Shown: in pieces, positions 40,017-50,593 of the stretch
Layout: every line of letters starts with the position of its first letter
Position numbering within the stretch: the first letter of the stretch is position 1
Assembly (NCBI GenBank): GCA_964291465.2
Contig: OZ219936.1
Coordinates: 237,506 to 301,505, forward strand
Reading direction: 5' to 3'
Length of the DNA stretch: 64,000 nt
DNA from: JAGWBJ01 sp964291465
GTDB taxonomy: Bacteria > Chloroflexota > Dehalococcoidia > Lucifugimonadales > JAGWBF01
Notes under the pieces: model-generated
The model's input: the letters and a program-made list of their open reading frames with translations, nothing else
What the model was told of the DNA's origin: nothing
Databases searched by the model: none
Translations under genes and position numbers: made by a program

Positions 40017-40613
40017 GTGAACGGCAAACCGATAAAGCTGACGGCGCAGGAGGTGGAGGGCCTGGAGCAGGTCGTCTCCGCGGGCCACAAGTGGATCGAC
40101 GGCTCCAACCCGGCCTATCCGGGCCTGATACTGAAGATCGGCGGCGCCTTCCTGGAGGCCATCGAAAGGGGCGGCCACCAGGAGTTGTACCTCAGCGAGC
40201 AGGAGGCCTGGTACCTGCGCGAGATGGTCCCAGCCAACATGAGAGTCCGGGGAGAGACCGTCGGGCAGAGCCTCAAGCGGAAGCTGTATCCCATCCTGCT
40301 GGAGTTCGAGGCCGAGAGGTACAGCGAGGCCGCCGTTACTCGCTACGGCTCGTCGAAGGTCGAAGAGCCCCTCACCAGGGAGGACGTGTTCAGGCAGGAC
40401 CCCGGCCCCGAGGAGACTGCCGCGCCGGACGATGCCGTCACGCCTCACCTGCCTCGAGCCCAGGGGGCCGACGGTCACGCGACCTCCACCGGAGGGGCGG
40501 ATGAGACCGGCGAGCAAGAGGAGACGGACGCCGATGGACAGCCGGCAGTCGACCAAGAGCTTTCCGGCACTCGGGACGGGGCCGAGCTGACGGGCGACCA
40601 GACGCAGGAATAG
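40017..40613 (+). CDS. Unknown protein with acidic, disordered C-terminus
   Basis: 198 residues from GTG 40017 (GAGG is 6 bases before; a GTG at 40011 is too close). Residues 1-105 appear folded: VNGKPIKLTAQEVEGLEQVVSAGHKWIDG, then GGAFLEAIERGGHQELYLSEQEAWYLREMVP and SLKRKLYPILLEFEAERY. From about residue 115 the chain is rich in D, E, G, P, T and looks disordered. No signal peptide. I do not recognise the family. It follows the ABM gene by 22 bp and may share its transcript. Confidence 0.75.
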   Translation: MNGKPIKLTAQEVEGLEQVVSAGHKWIDGSNPAYPGLILKIGGAFLEAIERGGHQELYLSEQEAWYLREMVPANMRVRGETVGQSLKRKLYPILLEFEAERYSEAAVTRYGSSKVEEPLTREDVFRQDPGPEETAAPDDAVTPHLPRAQGADGHATSTGGADETGEQEETDADGQPAVDQELSGTRDGAELTGDQTQE

Positions 40614-40893
40614 CGGGCCGCCTCAGGAGTGCGATACGGTACACTACCGGGCCGATTGGGTCTCATTCACAATGGCCTGGCACAATGGCCCTGGCGCCGC
40701 GCCCAAGCCGAACAGTCCGGGCATCCGCGGCGCCCACCAATCGCTCTCAGGACGGGTACGCTCTCCAGCCGCCTATCTAGCCAACGTGCCTTTTCACACT
40801 TCTGGGCGTAGTTGCCAAGACCACGATTGGCTCTTCTCAGCAAGAATACCCTAGGCCCCGGGGCGGGTCACTTAGTCCAGACGGAGGTCCTAC

Positions 40894-41388
40894 TTGAAGC
40901 TACTCATCGGAATACTGGCGGTCCTGGTCCTGGCGGCGGCGTGTGCCGACGAGCCCACCCCCACCCCCACACCAACCCCGGACACCCGGCCCGACGAAAT
41001 CCTGGCTGAATTGAGGCGCCCCACGGCCACACCGGCGCCCACGGCCACGCCGGACGGTCGCATAGACGAAATCCTGGAGATGCTAAACGCCCCGCATCCC
41101 ACGGCAACGCTCAGCCCCAGGCTGGATGAAGGACTGACGGCCATCCTGGAGCTTCGCAGCCTGTTCTCTCCATCGTTCGGCGAAGTGAGCGTTCCAACCG
41201 ACCTGGAGTCCGGGCGCCAGGCCCTGGCCGAGTGCCTGGCCGGGCGTATCTCCTCACCAGACACCGACACGGAAAGCATGATCAGCGCTATGGAAATCGA
41301 CGGGTTGATGGAGGAGATGACCGGCGGGCCCGATGCGGGAGAGCTGGAAGATCTGGTCTTCGCAGGCACTCTATTCGGCTGCTGGTAG
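40894..41388 (+). CDS. Small Thr-Pro-containing lipoprotein
   Basis: 164 residues from TTG 40894, with GGAGG 8 bases before. A lipoprotein signal ends at Cys17 (VLVLAAAC). A short PTPTPTPTP linker follows, then two similar segments: RPDEILAELRRPTATPAP and RIDEILEMLNAPHPTATL, and a third partial RLDEGLTAILELR. The C-terminal part is helical and contains one more pair of cysteines (ALAECLAG, and FGCW at the end). No family recognised. It stands alone upstream of rpsO; about 280 bases before it hold no clear gene. Confidence 0.8.
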   Translation: MKLLIGILAVLVLAAACADEPTPTPTPTPDTRPDEILAELRRPTATPAPTATPDGRIDEILEMLNAPHPTATLSPRLDEGLTAILELRSLFSPSFGEVSVPTDLESGRQALAECLAGRISSPDTDTESMISAMEIDGLMEEMTGGPDAGELEDLVFAGTLFGCW

Positions 41389-41464
41389 GCGCAATCCGTT
41401 GACGCTTGTGAAGGCCACCATCGTGACCGCTAGGGAGGCCGGGACGATGGTCAATGTTGCCCAA

Positions 41465-41494
41465 TTGCGGGCCCCTTTGACGGTATGCTATAAT
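41465..41494 (+). promoter_or_regulatory. Promoter of rpsO
   Basis: -35 TTGCGG (41465-41470), 18-base spacer, extended -10 TGCTATAAT (TATAAT at 41489-41494). Start near 41501, about 40 bases before rpsO. The 14 bases around the -10 (TATGCTATAATTCT) are identical to the prs promoter. Confidence 0.7.
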
Positions 41495-41541
41495 TCTCAC
41501 CGAAGAAAAGAGCGAAGAGTGGAGAAAAGGTCCAGGGGGGC

Positions 41542-41808
41542 ATGATAGACACGGACACGAAGTCTCGGATCATCCGGGACTTCCAGCTACACGAGAGTGA
41601 CACAGGATCGACAGAGGTCCAGGTAGCTCTTCTAACGGAGAGAATCAGGCAGCTAACGGACCACCTCCGACAGCACCACACCGACGCGCATTCACGCACC
41701 GGCCTGCTGAAACTGGTAGGTCAGAGAAGAAGCCTCCTCAACTACTTGACCCGAGAAGACGTCACCAGATACCGTACGCTAATCGCCAGGCTCGGCCTCC
41801 GCAGATAG
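41542..41808 (+). CDS. rpsO: 30S ribosomal protein S15
   Basis: 88 residues, the usual length. The protein binds the central domain of 16S rRNA early in 30S assembly. IIRDFQLHESDTGSTEVQVALLTERIRQLTDHLRQHHTDAHSRTGLLKLVGQRRSLLNYL is the conserved body. Followed by a hairpin and pnp, the classic rpsO-pnp order in many bacteria. The stop TAG lies inside the terminator stem. Confidence 0.98.
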   Translation: MIDTDTKSRIIRDFQLHESDTGSTEVQVALLTERIRQLTDHLRQHHTDAHSRTGLLKLVGQRRSLLNYLTREDVTRYRTLIARLGLRR

Positions 41809-41828
41809 CCCCGGAATACCGGGGCTAT
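41805..41828 (+). terminator. rpsO-pnp intergenic terminator/attenuator hairpin
   Basis: Perfect 10-bp stem ATAGCCCCGG (41805-41814) with its complement (41819-41828), loop AATA, then TTCTCTTTCCTCTTCC. The rpsO stop codon (41806-41808) is inside the left arm, so terminating ribosomes would cover and melt it. That could couple rpsO translation to read-through into pnp. Confidence 0.8.
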
Positions 41829-41881
41829 TTCTCTTTCCTCTTCCTTCAGCAACTCAACAGAGAGGTCGTGCAACTTTTACC

Positions 41882-44155
41882 ATGCAGTACTCCGTGGAAC
41901 GCCGCATAGGCGACAAGAACATTACCATCGAGACGGGAAAGCTGGCCGGGCTGGCCGGCGGCTCCGTTACAGTGCGGTGCGGCGACACCATCGTCCTCGC
42001 CACCGTGTGTATGTCGTCTCGTCCCAGACCCAATATCGATTTCCTACCCCTTACCGTGGACTACGAGGAGCGCCTTTACGCGGCCGGCCGCATACCCGGC
42101 AGCTTCTTCCGCCGTGAGGGACGCCCCGGCCAGGAGGCCATACTCTTCGGCCGCCTGATCGACCGCCCCATGCGCCCCCTCTTCCCCAAGAGCCTGCGCA
42201 ACGAGGTCCAGATAATCATCACCGTCCTCTCCGTCGACAAGGAGAACCCGCCCGAGACCCTGGCCATGATAGGCGCCTCGGCGGCCGTGGCCATGTCGGA
42301 GATACCCTGCGACGGCCCCGTGGGAGCGACCAGGGTTGGCCACGTGGACGGCCGTTTCGTCCTCAACCCCGACTACGCCGACATCGACAACGGCGACCTG
42401 TCCGTGGTCGTCGCGGGCATACGGGACGCCGTCATGATGATCGAGGCGGCCTCCGTCGAGGTCTCCGAGGAGACGGTGCTGGAGGCCGTGGAGCGCGCCC
42501 AGGAGGCCAACCTCATCGTGATAGACATGATCGAAGAGGTGGCCAGGGCCGCGGGCAAGAGCAAGATAACGGTGGAGGCCCCCGCCCCGGCCGACGACCT
42601 CGACCGGGAGCTGGGCAACCTGCTGAACGGCCGCCTCACCCGCATCGTGGAGTCGGGCGCCGCCAAGGAGGAGCGGGACAGGGAGCTGGGGCGGCTGGAG
42701 GAGGATGTCCGGGAGAAGCTGTCCGAGGAGTACTCGGACGCCGAGGTCTCCGCCGCCTTCGAGGCCAGCCTGAAGAAGCTGACCCGCTCCAGGATCCTGG
42801 AGAAGGGCGTCCGGCCCGACGGCAGGGGTCTCACGGACATCCGCCCCATATCCTGCGAGGTGGGCGTGCTGCCCAGGGTCCACGGCTCGGGCCTGTTCAC
42901 CCGGGGCCAGACCCAGGTGCTCACCATAGCCACCCTCGCCTCCACGGGCATGCAGCAGAAGCTGGACAGCCTCAGCCCCGAGGAGACCAAGAGGTACATG
43001 CACCACTACAACTTCGCCCCCTACTCAACGGGCGAGACCAAGCGCATAGCCACCGGGCGGCGGGAGGTGGGCCACGGCGCCCTGGCCGAGAAGGCCGTCT
43101 ACGCCTCGGTCCCCAGCGAGGAGGAGTTCCCCTACGCCATACGCCTGGTGTCCGAGGTGCTCAGCTCCAACGGCAGCACCTCCATGGCCAGCGTGTGCGG
43201 CAGCACCCTGGCCCTCATGGACGCGGGAGTGCCCCTGCACAAGCCGGTGGCCGGCGTGGCCATGGGCCTGGTCCTGGGCAAGAACGGCCAGGCCTCGGTC
43301 CTCACCGACATCGAGGGCATGGAGGACCACCTGGGAGACATGGACTTCAAGGTCGCGGGCACCACCGACGGCATCAACGCCCTGCAGCTCGACGTGAAGA
43401 CCAAGGGCCTCACCCCCGCGCTGCTGCAACGGGCCATGGCCCAGGCCAAGGAGGGGCGGCTGTTCATCCTGGACAAGATGCGGGAGGCCATATCCGAGCC
43501 CAGGTCCGCCCTCAGCCCCTACGCCCCCAAAGTCGTGCGGATGACCATTCCCATCGACAAGATCGGCGCCCTCATAGGCCCCGGCGGCCGCACCATAAGG
43601 GGCATCCAGGAAGAGACGGGCGTCTCCATCGACACCGAGGACGACGGTACGGTCCTGATAAGTGGCGTCGACGACGCCATGATCAAGAGGGCACAGGCAC
43701 AGGTCGACGGGCTTACCAGGGAGATCGTCGTGGGGGACATCTTCACCGGCAAGGTCGTCCGGCTCACCAGCTTCGGCGCCTTCGTGGAGCTGACTCCGGG
43801 CAAGGACGGCCTGGTGCGCAGGGAGGAGCTGGGGGACGCCGAGGAGGACCTGGACATCGGCAGGGAGATCACGGTGATCGTCCAAGAGATCGACCACCTG
43901 GGCAGGATCAACCTGTCCCGCCGCGCCCTCTTCGGCGACTCCGATCCCTCGGAGGAGGGCCACAGGGCCGGGGCTCCCCCTGCGGGACCCCGCCCGGGCA
44001 TGGCCCCCATGGGAGGCCGGGGTCCCAGGCCGGGGGGCCGGGGCAACGGACGGCCGCCCATGGGGCGCGGCCGCGGCGGGCCGCCCCGTTCCGGTCCCGG
44101 CGGAGGAGGCCAGCGGCCGCCCTCCAGGCCCGGGTTCCGCGGCCCCGGCCGCTGA
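41882..44155 (+). CDS. pnp: Polyribonucleotide nucleotidyltransferase (PNPase)
   Basis: 757 residues. PNPase degrades RNA 3' to 5' by phosphorolysis as a trimer. The two RNase PH domains are visible (LAGGSVTVRCGDTIVLATV, FLPLTVDYEERLYAAGRIPGSFFRREGRP; then GLFTRGQTQVLTIATLA, SEVLSSNGSTSMASVCGSTLALMDAG with active-site Asp residues). The KH domain holds IGALIGPGGRTIRGI and the S1 domain GDIFTGKVVRLTSFGAFVELTPG. The last about 65 residues are a Gly/Pro/Arg-rich tail (RGPRPGGRGNGRPPMGRGRGG), RGG-like, probably extra RNA binding. Follows rpsO. Confidence 0.97.
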   Translation: MQYSVERRIGDKNITIETGKLAGLAGGSVTVRCGDTIVLATVCMSSRPRPNIDFLPLTVDYEERLYAAGRIPGSFFRREGRPGQEAILFGRLIDRPMRPLFPKSLRNEVQIIITVLSVDKENPPETLAMIGASAAVAMSEIPCDGPVGATRVGHVDGRFVLNPDYADIDNGDLSVVVAGIRDAVMMIEAASVEVSEETVLEAVERAQEANLIVIDMIEEVARAAGKSKITVEAPAPADDLDRELGNLLNGRLTRIVESGAAKEERDRELGRLEEDVREKLSEEYSDAEVSAAFEASLKKLTRSRILEKGVRPDGRGLTDIRPISCEVGVLPRVHGSGLFTRGQTQVLTIATLASTGMQQKLDSLSPEETKRYMHHYNFAPYSTGETKRIATGRREVGHGALAEKAVYASVPSEEEFPYAIRLVSEVLSSNGSTSMASVCGSTLALMDAGVPLHKPVAGVAMGLVLGKNGQASVLTDIEGMEDHLGDMDFKVAGTTDGINALQLDVKTKGLTPALLQRAMAQAKEGRLFILDKMREAISEPRSALSPYAPKVVRMTIPIDKIGALIGPGGRTIRGIQEETGVSIDTEDDGTVLISGVDDAMIKRAQAQVDGLTREIVVGDIFTGKVVRLTSFGAFVELTPGKDGLVRREELGDAEEDLDIGREITVIVQEIDHLGRINLSRRALFGDSDPSEEGHRAGAPPAGPRPGMAPMGGRGPRPGGRGNGRPPMGRGRGGPPRSGPGGGGQRPPSRPGFRGPGR

Positions 44156-44185
44156 CATTCGTAACCATCCCGGCGGCACCGTGTA

Positions 44186-44214
44186 TTGACCCGGTCGCCG
44201 GGGAATATTATCAT
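44186..44214 (+). promoter_or_regulatory. Promoter of the dapB-asd-dapA genes
   Basis: -35 TTGACC (44186-44191), 17-base spacer, -10 TATCAT (44209-44214). Start near 44221, 59 bases before the dapB start. It begins 31 bases after the pnp stop. Confidence 0.65.
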
Positions 44215-44279
44215 CTCCGAAAACCCCGGTGAGACCATCCGTCGAAGACGGGTCCAACACCACCGGCGCGGAGGACGAA

Positions 44280-45071
44280 GTGGCTCCCATGAGGGTGGCC
44301 GTAAACGGCGCCACTGGCAGGATGGGAAGAGAGGTAGTAGCCACCCTCTGCCGGGAACCCGACATGGAGCCCGTGGGAGCCGTCTCGGGACGGGACCACG
44401 GCGAGAGGCTGGACCTGCCCGACGGCTCGGGCAGCATCCCCCTCTCCGTCGACCTCCAGGAGATACTCAGCGCCACCAGGCCCCAGGTGCTTGTGGACTT
44501 CACCACCGCCAACGTGGCGACGGCGGCCGCGGGCGTGGCCGCCGCGTCGGGGGTGGCCCTGGTCTCCGGCACCACCGGCCTGTCCGAAGAGCAGCTCCGG
44601 GAGATGGACAGCATCTCCCGCGAGTACTCGGTGGGCATCATCTCCGCTCCCAACTTCGCCCTGGGAGCGGTGCTGCTGCTCCACCTGGCGAAGCAGGCCG
44701 CGCCCTTCTTCGACTACGTGGATATCGTGGAGAGCCACCACGAGAACAAGATAGACGCCCCTTCGGGTACGGCCATGGCCATCGCACGGGCGGTGGCCGC
44801 GGCCGGGCAATACAAGCGGAACCAGACCGAGAAGCAGACCCTGGCCGGGACCAGGGGCGGCGAGATGGACGGTATCGGGGTCCACAGCATACGCATGGCC
44901 GGGCGCAGCGCCCACCACGAGGTGGTCCTGGGCACGGCGGGGCAGACGGTCACCCTTCGCCACGACGCCCTGGGCCGGGACTGCTACATGCCCGGCGTCA
45001 TGAGGGCCGTACGCGAGGTCGTGAACATGAAGGAGCTCGTCGTCGGCCTGGACAAGATACTCGGTCTATAG
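44280..45071 (+). CDS. dapB: 4-hydroxy-tetrahydrodipicolinate reductase
   Basis: 263 residues from GTG 44280, which has GGAGG at a 5-base spacer; ATG 44289 is the alternative. DapB reduces hydroxy-tetrahydrodipicolinate in lysine/DAP synthesis. NAD-binding VAVNGATGRMGREV, then VLVDFTTANVATAAA, LVSGTTGLSEEQL, the catalytic VDIVESHHENKIDAPSGTA (His pair and Lys), and the C-terminal DALGRDCYMPGVM. Next gene asd is 19 bp later. Confidence 0.96.
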   Translation: MAPMRVAVNGATGRMGREVVATLCREPDMEPVGAVSGRDHGERLDLPDGSGSIPLSVDLQEILSATRPQVLVDFTTANVATAAAGVAAASGVALVSGTTGLSEEQLREMDSISREYSVGIISAPNFALGAVLLLHLAKQAAPFFDYVDIVESHHENKIDAPSGTAMAIARAVAAAGQYKRNQTEKQTLAGTRGGEMDGIGVHSIRMAGRSAHHEVVLGTAGQTVTLRHDALGRDCYMPGVMRAVREVVNMKELVVGLDKILGL

Positions 45072-45090
45072 ATACGGGGAAGCGAACAGG

Positions 45091-46140
<1,050 letters not shown>

Positions 46141-46222
46141 CGTGACTAACCCGGGCATACACCCAGGCTGGTAAAGATGGTTTAGCCACAGCCGAGGACC
46201 AGAACAACCGAGGAGGGCCGCT

Positions 46223-47119
46223 ATGACGGAGATAGGCAGGTTGCTTACGGCGATGGTCACACCCTTCGACCAAGAGGGCAAGGTGGACTACGACCAGGCT
46301 AAGCGTCTGGCCCACGCCCTCCTGGACTCGGGCAGCGACGGCATGATCGTGTCGGGCACCACCGGCGAGTCGCCCACCCTGTCCACCGAGGAGAAGCTGA
46401 GGCTCTTCTCGGAGATCAAGTCCTCCATCGGAGACCGGGGCGCGGTCATCGCGGGCACCGGCAACTACAGCACCGCCGAGAGCATCGAGCTGAGCAAGGA
46501 GGCCGAGGCCGCGGGGGTGGACGGCCTGCTGCTGGTGGTCCCCTACTACAACAAGCCGCCCCAGGAGGGTCTGTACCAGCACTTCAAGGCCGTGGCCTCC
46601 AGCGTGCACATCCCGTGCATCCTGTACAACGTGACCAGCCGCACCAGCCTCAACATGACCCACGACACCACCATACGCCTCAGCGGCGTGGACAACATCG
46701 TGGGGGTCAAGGAGGCGGGCAGCGACATGGACCAGATCGCCCGCATCATCTCCGGGGCCCGGGGCGATTTCAGGGTCTGGAGCGGCAACGACAACGAGAC
46801 CTTCTACATCATGGCCATGGGTGGCTACGGCATAGTCAGCGTCGCCTCCCACCTGGTGGGCGACCAGATCAAGCACATGATGGGCCTGCTGCTGGAGGGG
46901 GACGTTGAGCAGGCGGGGTCCGAGCACCGCCGGCTCCTGGAGCTCTTCAAAGTCCTGTTCGTGGTCTCCAACCCCATCCCGGTCAAGCACTCCCTGAACC
47001 GCATCGGCTTCGACGTGGGCAACCCCCGCCTTCCCCTGGTGCCCGCCGACGAGAAGGCCGCGGCAACCATCGACGCCGTCCTCGACCGCTACGAGATGGA
47101 CCTGCCGGTACACGGCTGA
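46223..47119 (+). CDS. dapA: 4-hydroxy-tetrahydrodipicolinate synthase
   Basis: 298 residues. DapA condenses pyruvate with aspartate semialdehyde. TAMVTPFDQEGKVDYDQ at the N-terminus, the GTTGE block in IVSGTTGESPTLS, the catalytic Tyr in PCILYNVTSRT, and the Schiff-base Lys in NIVGVKEAGSDM are all present. GAGGAGGG lies 5 bases before ATG. It completes the trio dapB-asd-dapA; no other DAP gene is in the window. Cluster position next to rpsO-pnp is the same as in several Dehalococcoidia (from general knowledge). Confidence 0.96.
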   Translation: MTEIGRLLTAMVTPFDQEGKVDYDQAKRLAHALLDSGSDGMIVSGTTGESPTLSTEEKLRLFSEIKSSIGDRGAVIAGTGNYSTAESIELSKEAEAAGVDGLLLVVPYYNKPPQEGLYQHFKAVASSVHIPCILYNVTSRTSLNMTHDTTIRLSGVDNIVGVKEAGSDMDQIARIISGARGDFRVWSGNDNETFYIMAMGGYGIVSVASHLVGDQIKHMMGLLLEGDVEQAGSEHRRLLELFKVLFVVSNPIPVKHSLNRIGFDVGNPRLPLVPADEKAAATIDAVLDRYEMDLPVHG

Positions 47120-47231
47120 CACGGGGGCACAGGGATTCTCGCCCGCCACTTACTCTGGGGAAGCACATCATCCACGTGAAGTCGGAGGCTAGCTGCCAGA
47201 TTTACTTCGCCAGGGAGTAGGAGTAGTACGG

Positions 47232-48347
47232 ATGGACTTCATCGACGAAGTGCGAACCCGCTCCAGCCGCTTTTCCCAACGGTTGGACCGCCTGAACACG
47301 GAAGAGGCCACCAAGACTGGCCTTGTTATGCCATTCATTCAGATGCTCGGCTACAACGTCTTCGACCCGAGTGAGGTCCTGCCCGAGTTCACAGCCGACT
47401 TCGGAGCCAAGAAGGGCGAAAAGGTCGACTACGCCATCATGCAAGATGACCTCCCAATACTCCTCATTGAGGCCAAGAAGTACGGTGCCCCCCTGAGAGT
47501 GGAGCAAGAATCACAACTATTCCGCTACTTCGCGGCCACGGACACGCGGTTCGGAATTCTGACCGACGGCATCATTTACAAGTTCTACTCCGACCTCGAC
47601 GAACAGAAGAAGATGGACTCGAAGCCGTTCTTCGAGTTCAACATGCTGGACTTCACCGACAGCCAAGTTGACCAACTGAAACAGTTCCACAAGGACAATT
47701 TCAACCTGGCGGAGACCATCGAAGCCGCCCGAGAGCTCAAGTACACGAACGAGGTTAAACGGGTACTATCTGAGGAAATGAAGGGCCCGTGTGAGCCGTT
47801 TGTCCGCTTCATCCTAGACCGGATCGAGTATCCGGGGTTCAAGACCAAGCAACGCATCGAACAGTTTACCCCCCTGGTGCAGTCGGCATTCTCGAACTTC
47901 GTGAAAGACCTGCTGGACGCCCGGTTGAAGTCGGCCCTAGAACGGAGCAACGAACAGATCGGTGGGCCCGTGGATGCACCCCAAAAACCACAACCTGCCC
48001 CGGTGCGAGGGCCCGCTACGGAACTCCCGCTGGATGTGTTTTGCAAAACGCGCTCCGGGATCAATGCCATGGGACGCCAAGAGGCCGATGCCTTCATCTT
48101 GTTGGCTGGCTCCACGCTACGGAAGCAGACGGGACCGAATCTGGCTAGAACCTACGGCGACCTGAGGGAGTCCATGTTGAAGAATGGGCAATTGGTCGAT
48201 GATGGGCCAGATCTGTACCGCCTGACCCAGGATCATCGGTTTGGCTCTTCATCTGGGGCAGCCGTATTTGTGATGGGGGCCCCTTGGAGCGGGCCCAGGG
48301 CGTGGAAAGACGCGGAGGGACGAAGTTTGAAGGAGTTGCAAGCGTAG
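47232..48347 (+). CDS. Orphan PD-(D/E)XK nuclease with DUF4357-like C-terminus
   Basis: 371 residues. The N-terminal part resembles the HsdR/type I restriction nuclease domain: EEATKTGLVMPFIQMLGYNVFDPSEVLPEF, then KVDYAIMQDDLPILLIEAKKY, giving the PD-(D/E)XK residues D66, E80 and K82. The middle is helical. The last about 100 residues match the DUF4357 pattern (NAMGRQEADAFILLAGSTL, then LARTYGDLRESMLKNGQLV, SSSGAAVFVMGAPWSGPRAW). No methylase, specificity or helicase gene is near. The third positions are visibly richer in A/T than in dapA or purA, a sign of horizontal transfer. GGAGTAGGAGT precedes ATG. Likely a defence nuclease or solitary relic. Confidence 0.8.
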   Translation: MDFIDEVRTRSSRFSQRLDRLNTEEATKTGLVMPFIQMLGYNVFDPSEVLPEFTADFGAKKGEKVDYAIMQDDLPILLIEAKKYGAPLRVEQESQLFRYFAATDTRFGILTDGIIYKFYSDLDEQKKMDSKPFFEFNMLDFTDSQVDQLKQFHKDNFNLAETIEAARELKYTNEVKRVLSEEMKGPCEPFVRFILDRIEYPGFKTKQRIEQFTPLVQSAFSNFVKDLLDARLKSALERSNEQIGGPVDAPQKPQPAPVRGPATELPLDVFCKTRSGINAMGRQEADAFILLAGSTLRKQTGPNLARTYGDLRESMLKNGQLVDDGPDLYRLTQDHRFGSSSGAAVFVMGAPWSGPRAWKDAEGRSLKELQA

Positions 48348-48736
48348 GAATTGACCACCTCGAGAAGGCCCCTCCTACTGCCTGTGGATTTGGCAGCCGT
48401 GGCCGTGGTTCTTTAGCATGCAACCCGCAGCGAGGCACACGAGAACCCGACTCACATCATGCCGCCGACGACCTTGACCTAAGAAACGGATGGTCGTGCG
48501 ATCAGCAGCGTGGGGAACCATTCGGTAGGCAACGCCAGAGCGGTCCGCCACGTTGACTACACATCAAAGACCCAATGGACCGATACGGTCAGCGGGGCCC
48601 CGACCGTCAACCTTGGCAGGTATGGCACCAGGAGAACCGTGGGCTACTACATGAGAGCGTCAATGGTGATATCGTGGGCGTCTATCCCACCACACGCTGG
48701 AATGGTGGTGGACGAAGTGGGGACCAGCCCCCCAGC
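48348..48736. other. Gene-free region between the orphan nuclease and purA
   Basis: About 390 bases between two convergent genes. No open frame has a recognisable domain. Base composition is less GC-rich than in the flanking purA gene and resembles the nuclease gene, so it may belong to the same transferred segment. No hairpin terminator or insertion-sequence end is seen. Confidence 0.5.
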
Positions 48737-50020
<1,284 letters not shown>

Positions 50021-50096
50021 ATCTCCTCCGACAGGGTATTGGCAGACAAAGCCTGGGGTCGCCGGCAGGCGCGCACCCGTCCGGCAACCCTGGGGG

Positions 50097-50105
50097 AGTA
50101 TATCA
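50097..50105 (-). promoter_or_regulatory. Extended -10 of purA
   Basis: Minus-strand TGATATACT, with TATACT at 50097-50102. No acceptable -35. Transcription would begin near 50090, giving a 70-base leader. Confidence 0.5.
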
Positions 50106-50289
50106 AAAATGCCCAACCTTGGGAAGAAGCCCCAAGCGTAACGGGGCGGAGCTTTTCGTTCGCCCCCTCCCGTGGAGAGGGCGGCGCCCACCGTCATTCC
50201 CGCGCGCGGAGGCCCTTGCGGAACTCCCGGTGTGGGACAAATTACGAGGGACGGCTGGCCGCGCTCGTGGGATCTGGATACCCGCTTTC

Positions 50290-50391
50290 GCGGGTATGAC
50301 GGTTATGGGCGGTCTCCTTTCTCGCGGGTATGACTGTTATGCGCGGTCTCCTTTCTCGCGGGTATGACTGTTATGCGCGGTCTCCCTTCGC
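50290..50391. repeat. Three tandem 34-bp repeats
   Basis: The unit begins GCGGGTATGAC and repeats at 50290, 50324 and 50358; copies 2 and 3 are almost identical and copy 1 has two or three differences. The first copy overlaps a CCCGCTTTCGCGGG hairpin that looks like a dispersed REP element, so the array probably arose by tandem duplication of that element. It ends about 80 bases upstream of the prs -10. Confidence 0.85.
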
Positions 50392-50470
50392 GGGAGTGCC
50401 GGAGTCGGGCACGTTGAGGTTTGCACCTGCCTCGGACGACGGTGATTTCTTCCTCCCGCAGAAAGCCCTA

Positions 50471-50479
50471 TGCTATAAT
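50471..50479 (+). promoter_or_regulatory. Extended -10 of prs
   Basis: TGCTATAAT, with TATAAT at 50474-50479. The -35 is poor. The surrounding 14 bases equal those of the rpsO promoter. Start near 50486, about 108 bases before ATG 50594. Confidence 0.55.
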
Positions 50480-50593
50480 TCTGGTGTACCGTGGCCTCGC
50501 GTCGGGACAAGGACGCCGGGGCTCGAACGCGCGCCAGGCCGGGCTCGCTCTGAAGCCGGAGAGGAGAGGCAACGCCAGGTGATAGGTGACGAC

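Larger units (their letters stand above)
50021..50593. other. Divergent intergenic region purA/prs with hairpins and a repeat array
   Basis: About 570 bases. It has the purA promoter (50097-50105), a CCCTCC/GGAGGG-type hairpin (50162-50178), an imperfect hairpin with a CCCGCGCGCGG-type arm (50200-50240), a CCCGCTTTCGCGGG hairpin (50281-50294), the 34-bp repeat array and the prs promoter (50471-50479). No gene is convincing. Confidence 0.6.

Noticed and set aside
40614..40893. Short frames between the unknown gene and the third lipoprotein
   Set aside because: None has a ribosome-binding site, good codon bias or a recognisable domain; treated as intergenic.
50290..50391. 34-bp repeats considered as a small CRISPR array
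   Set aside because: The units are contiguous without unique spacers, and there are no cas genes in the window.
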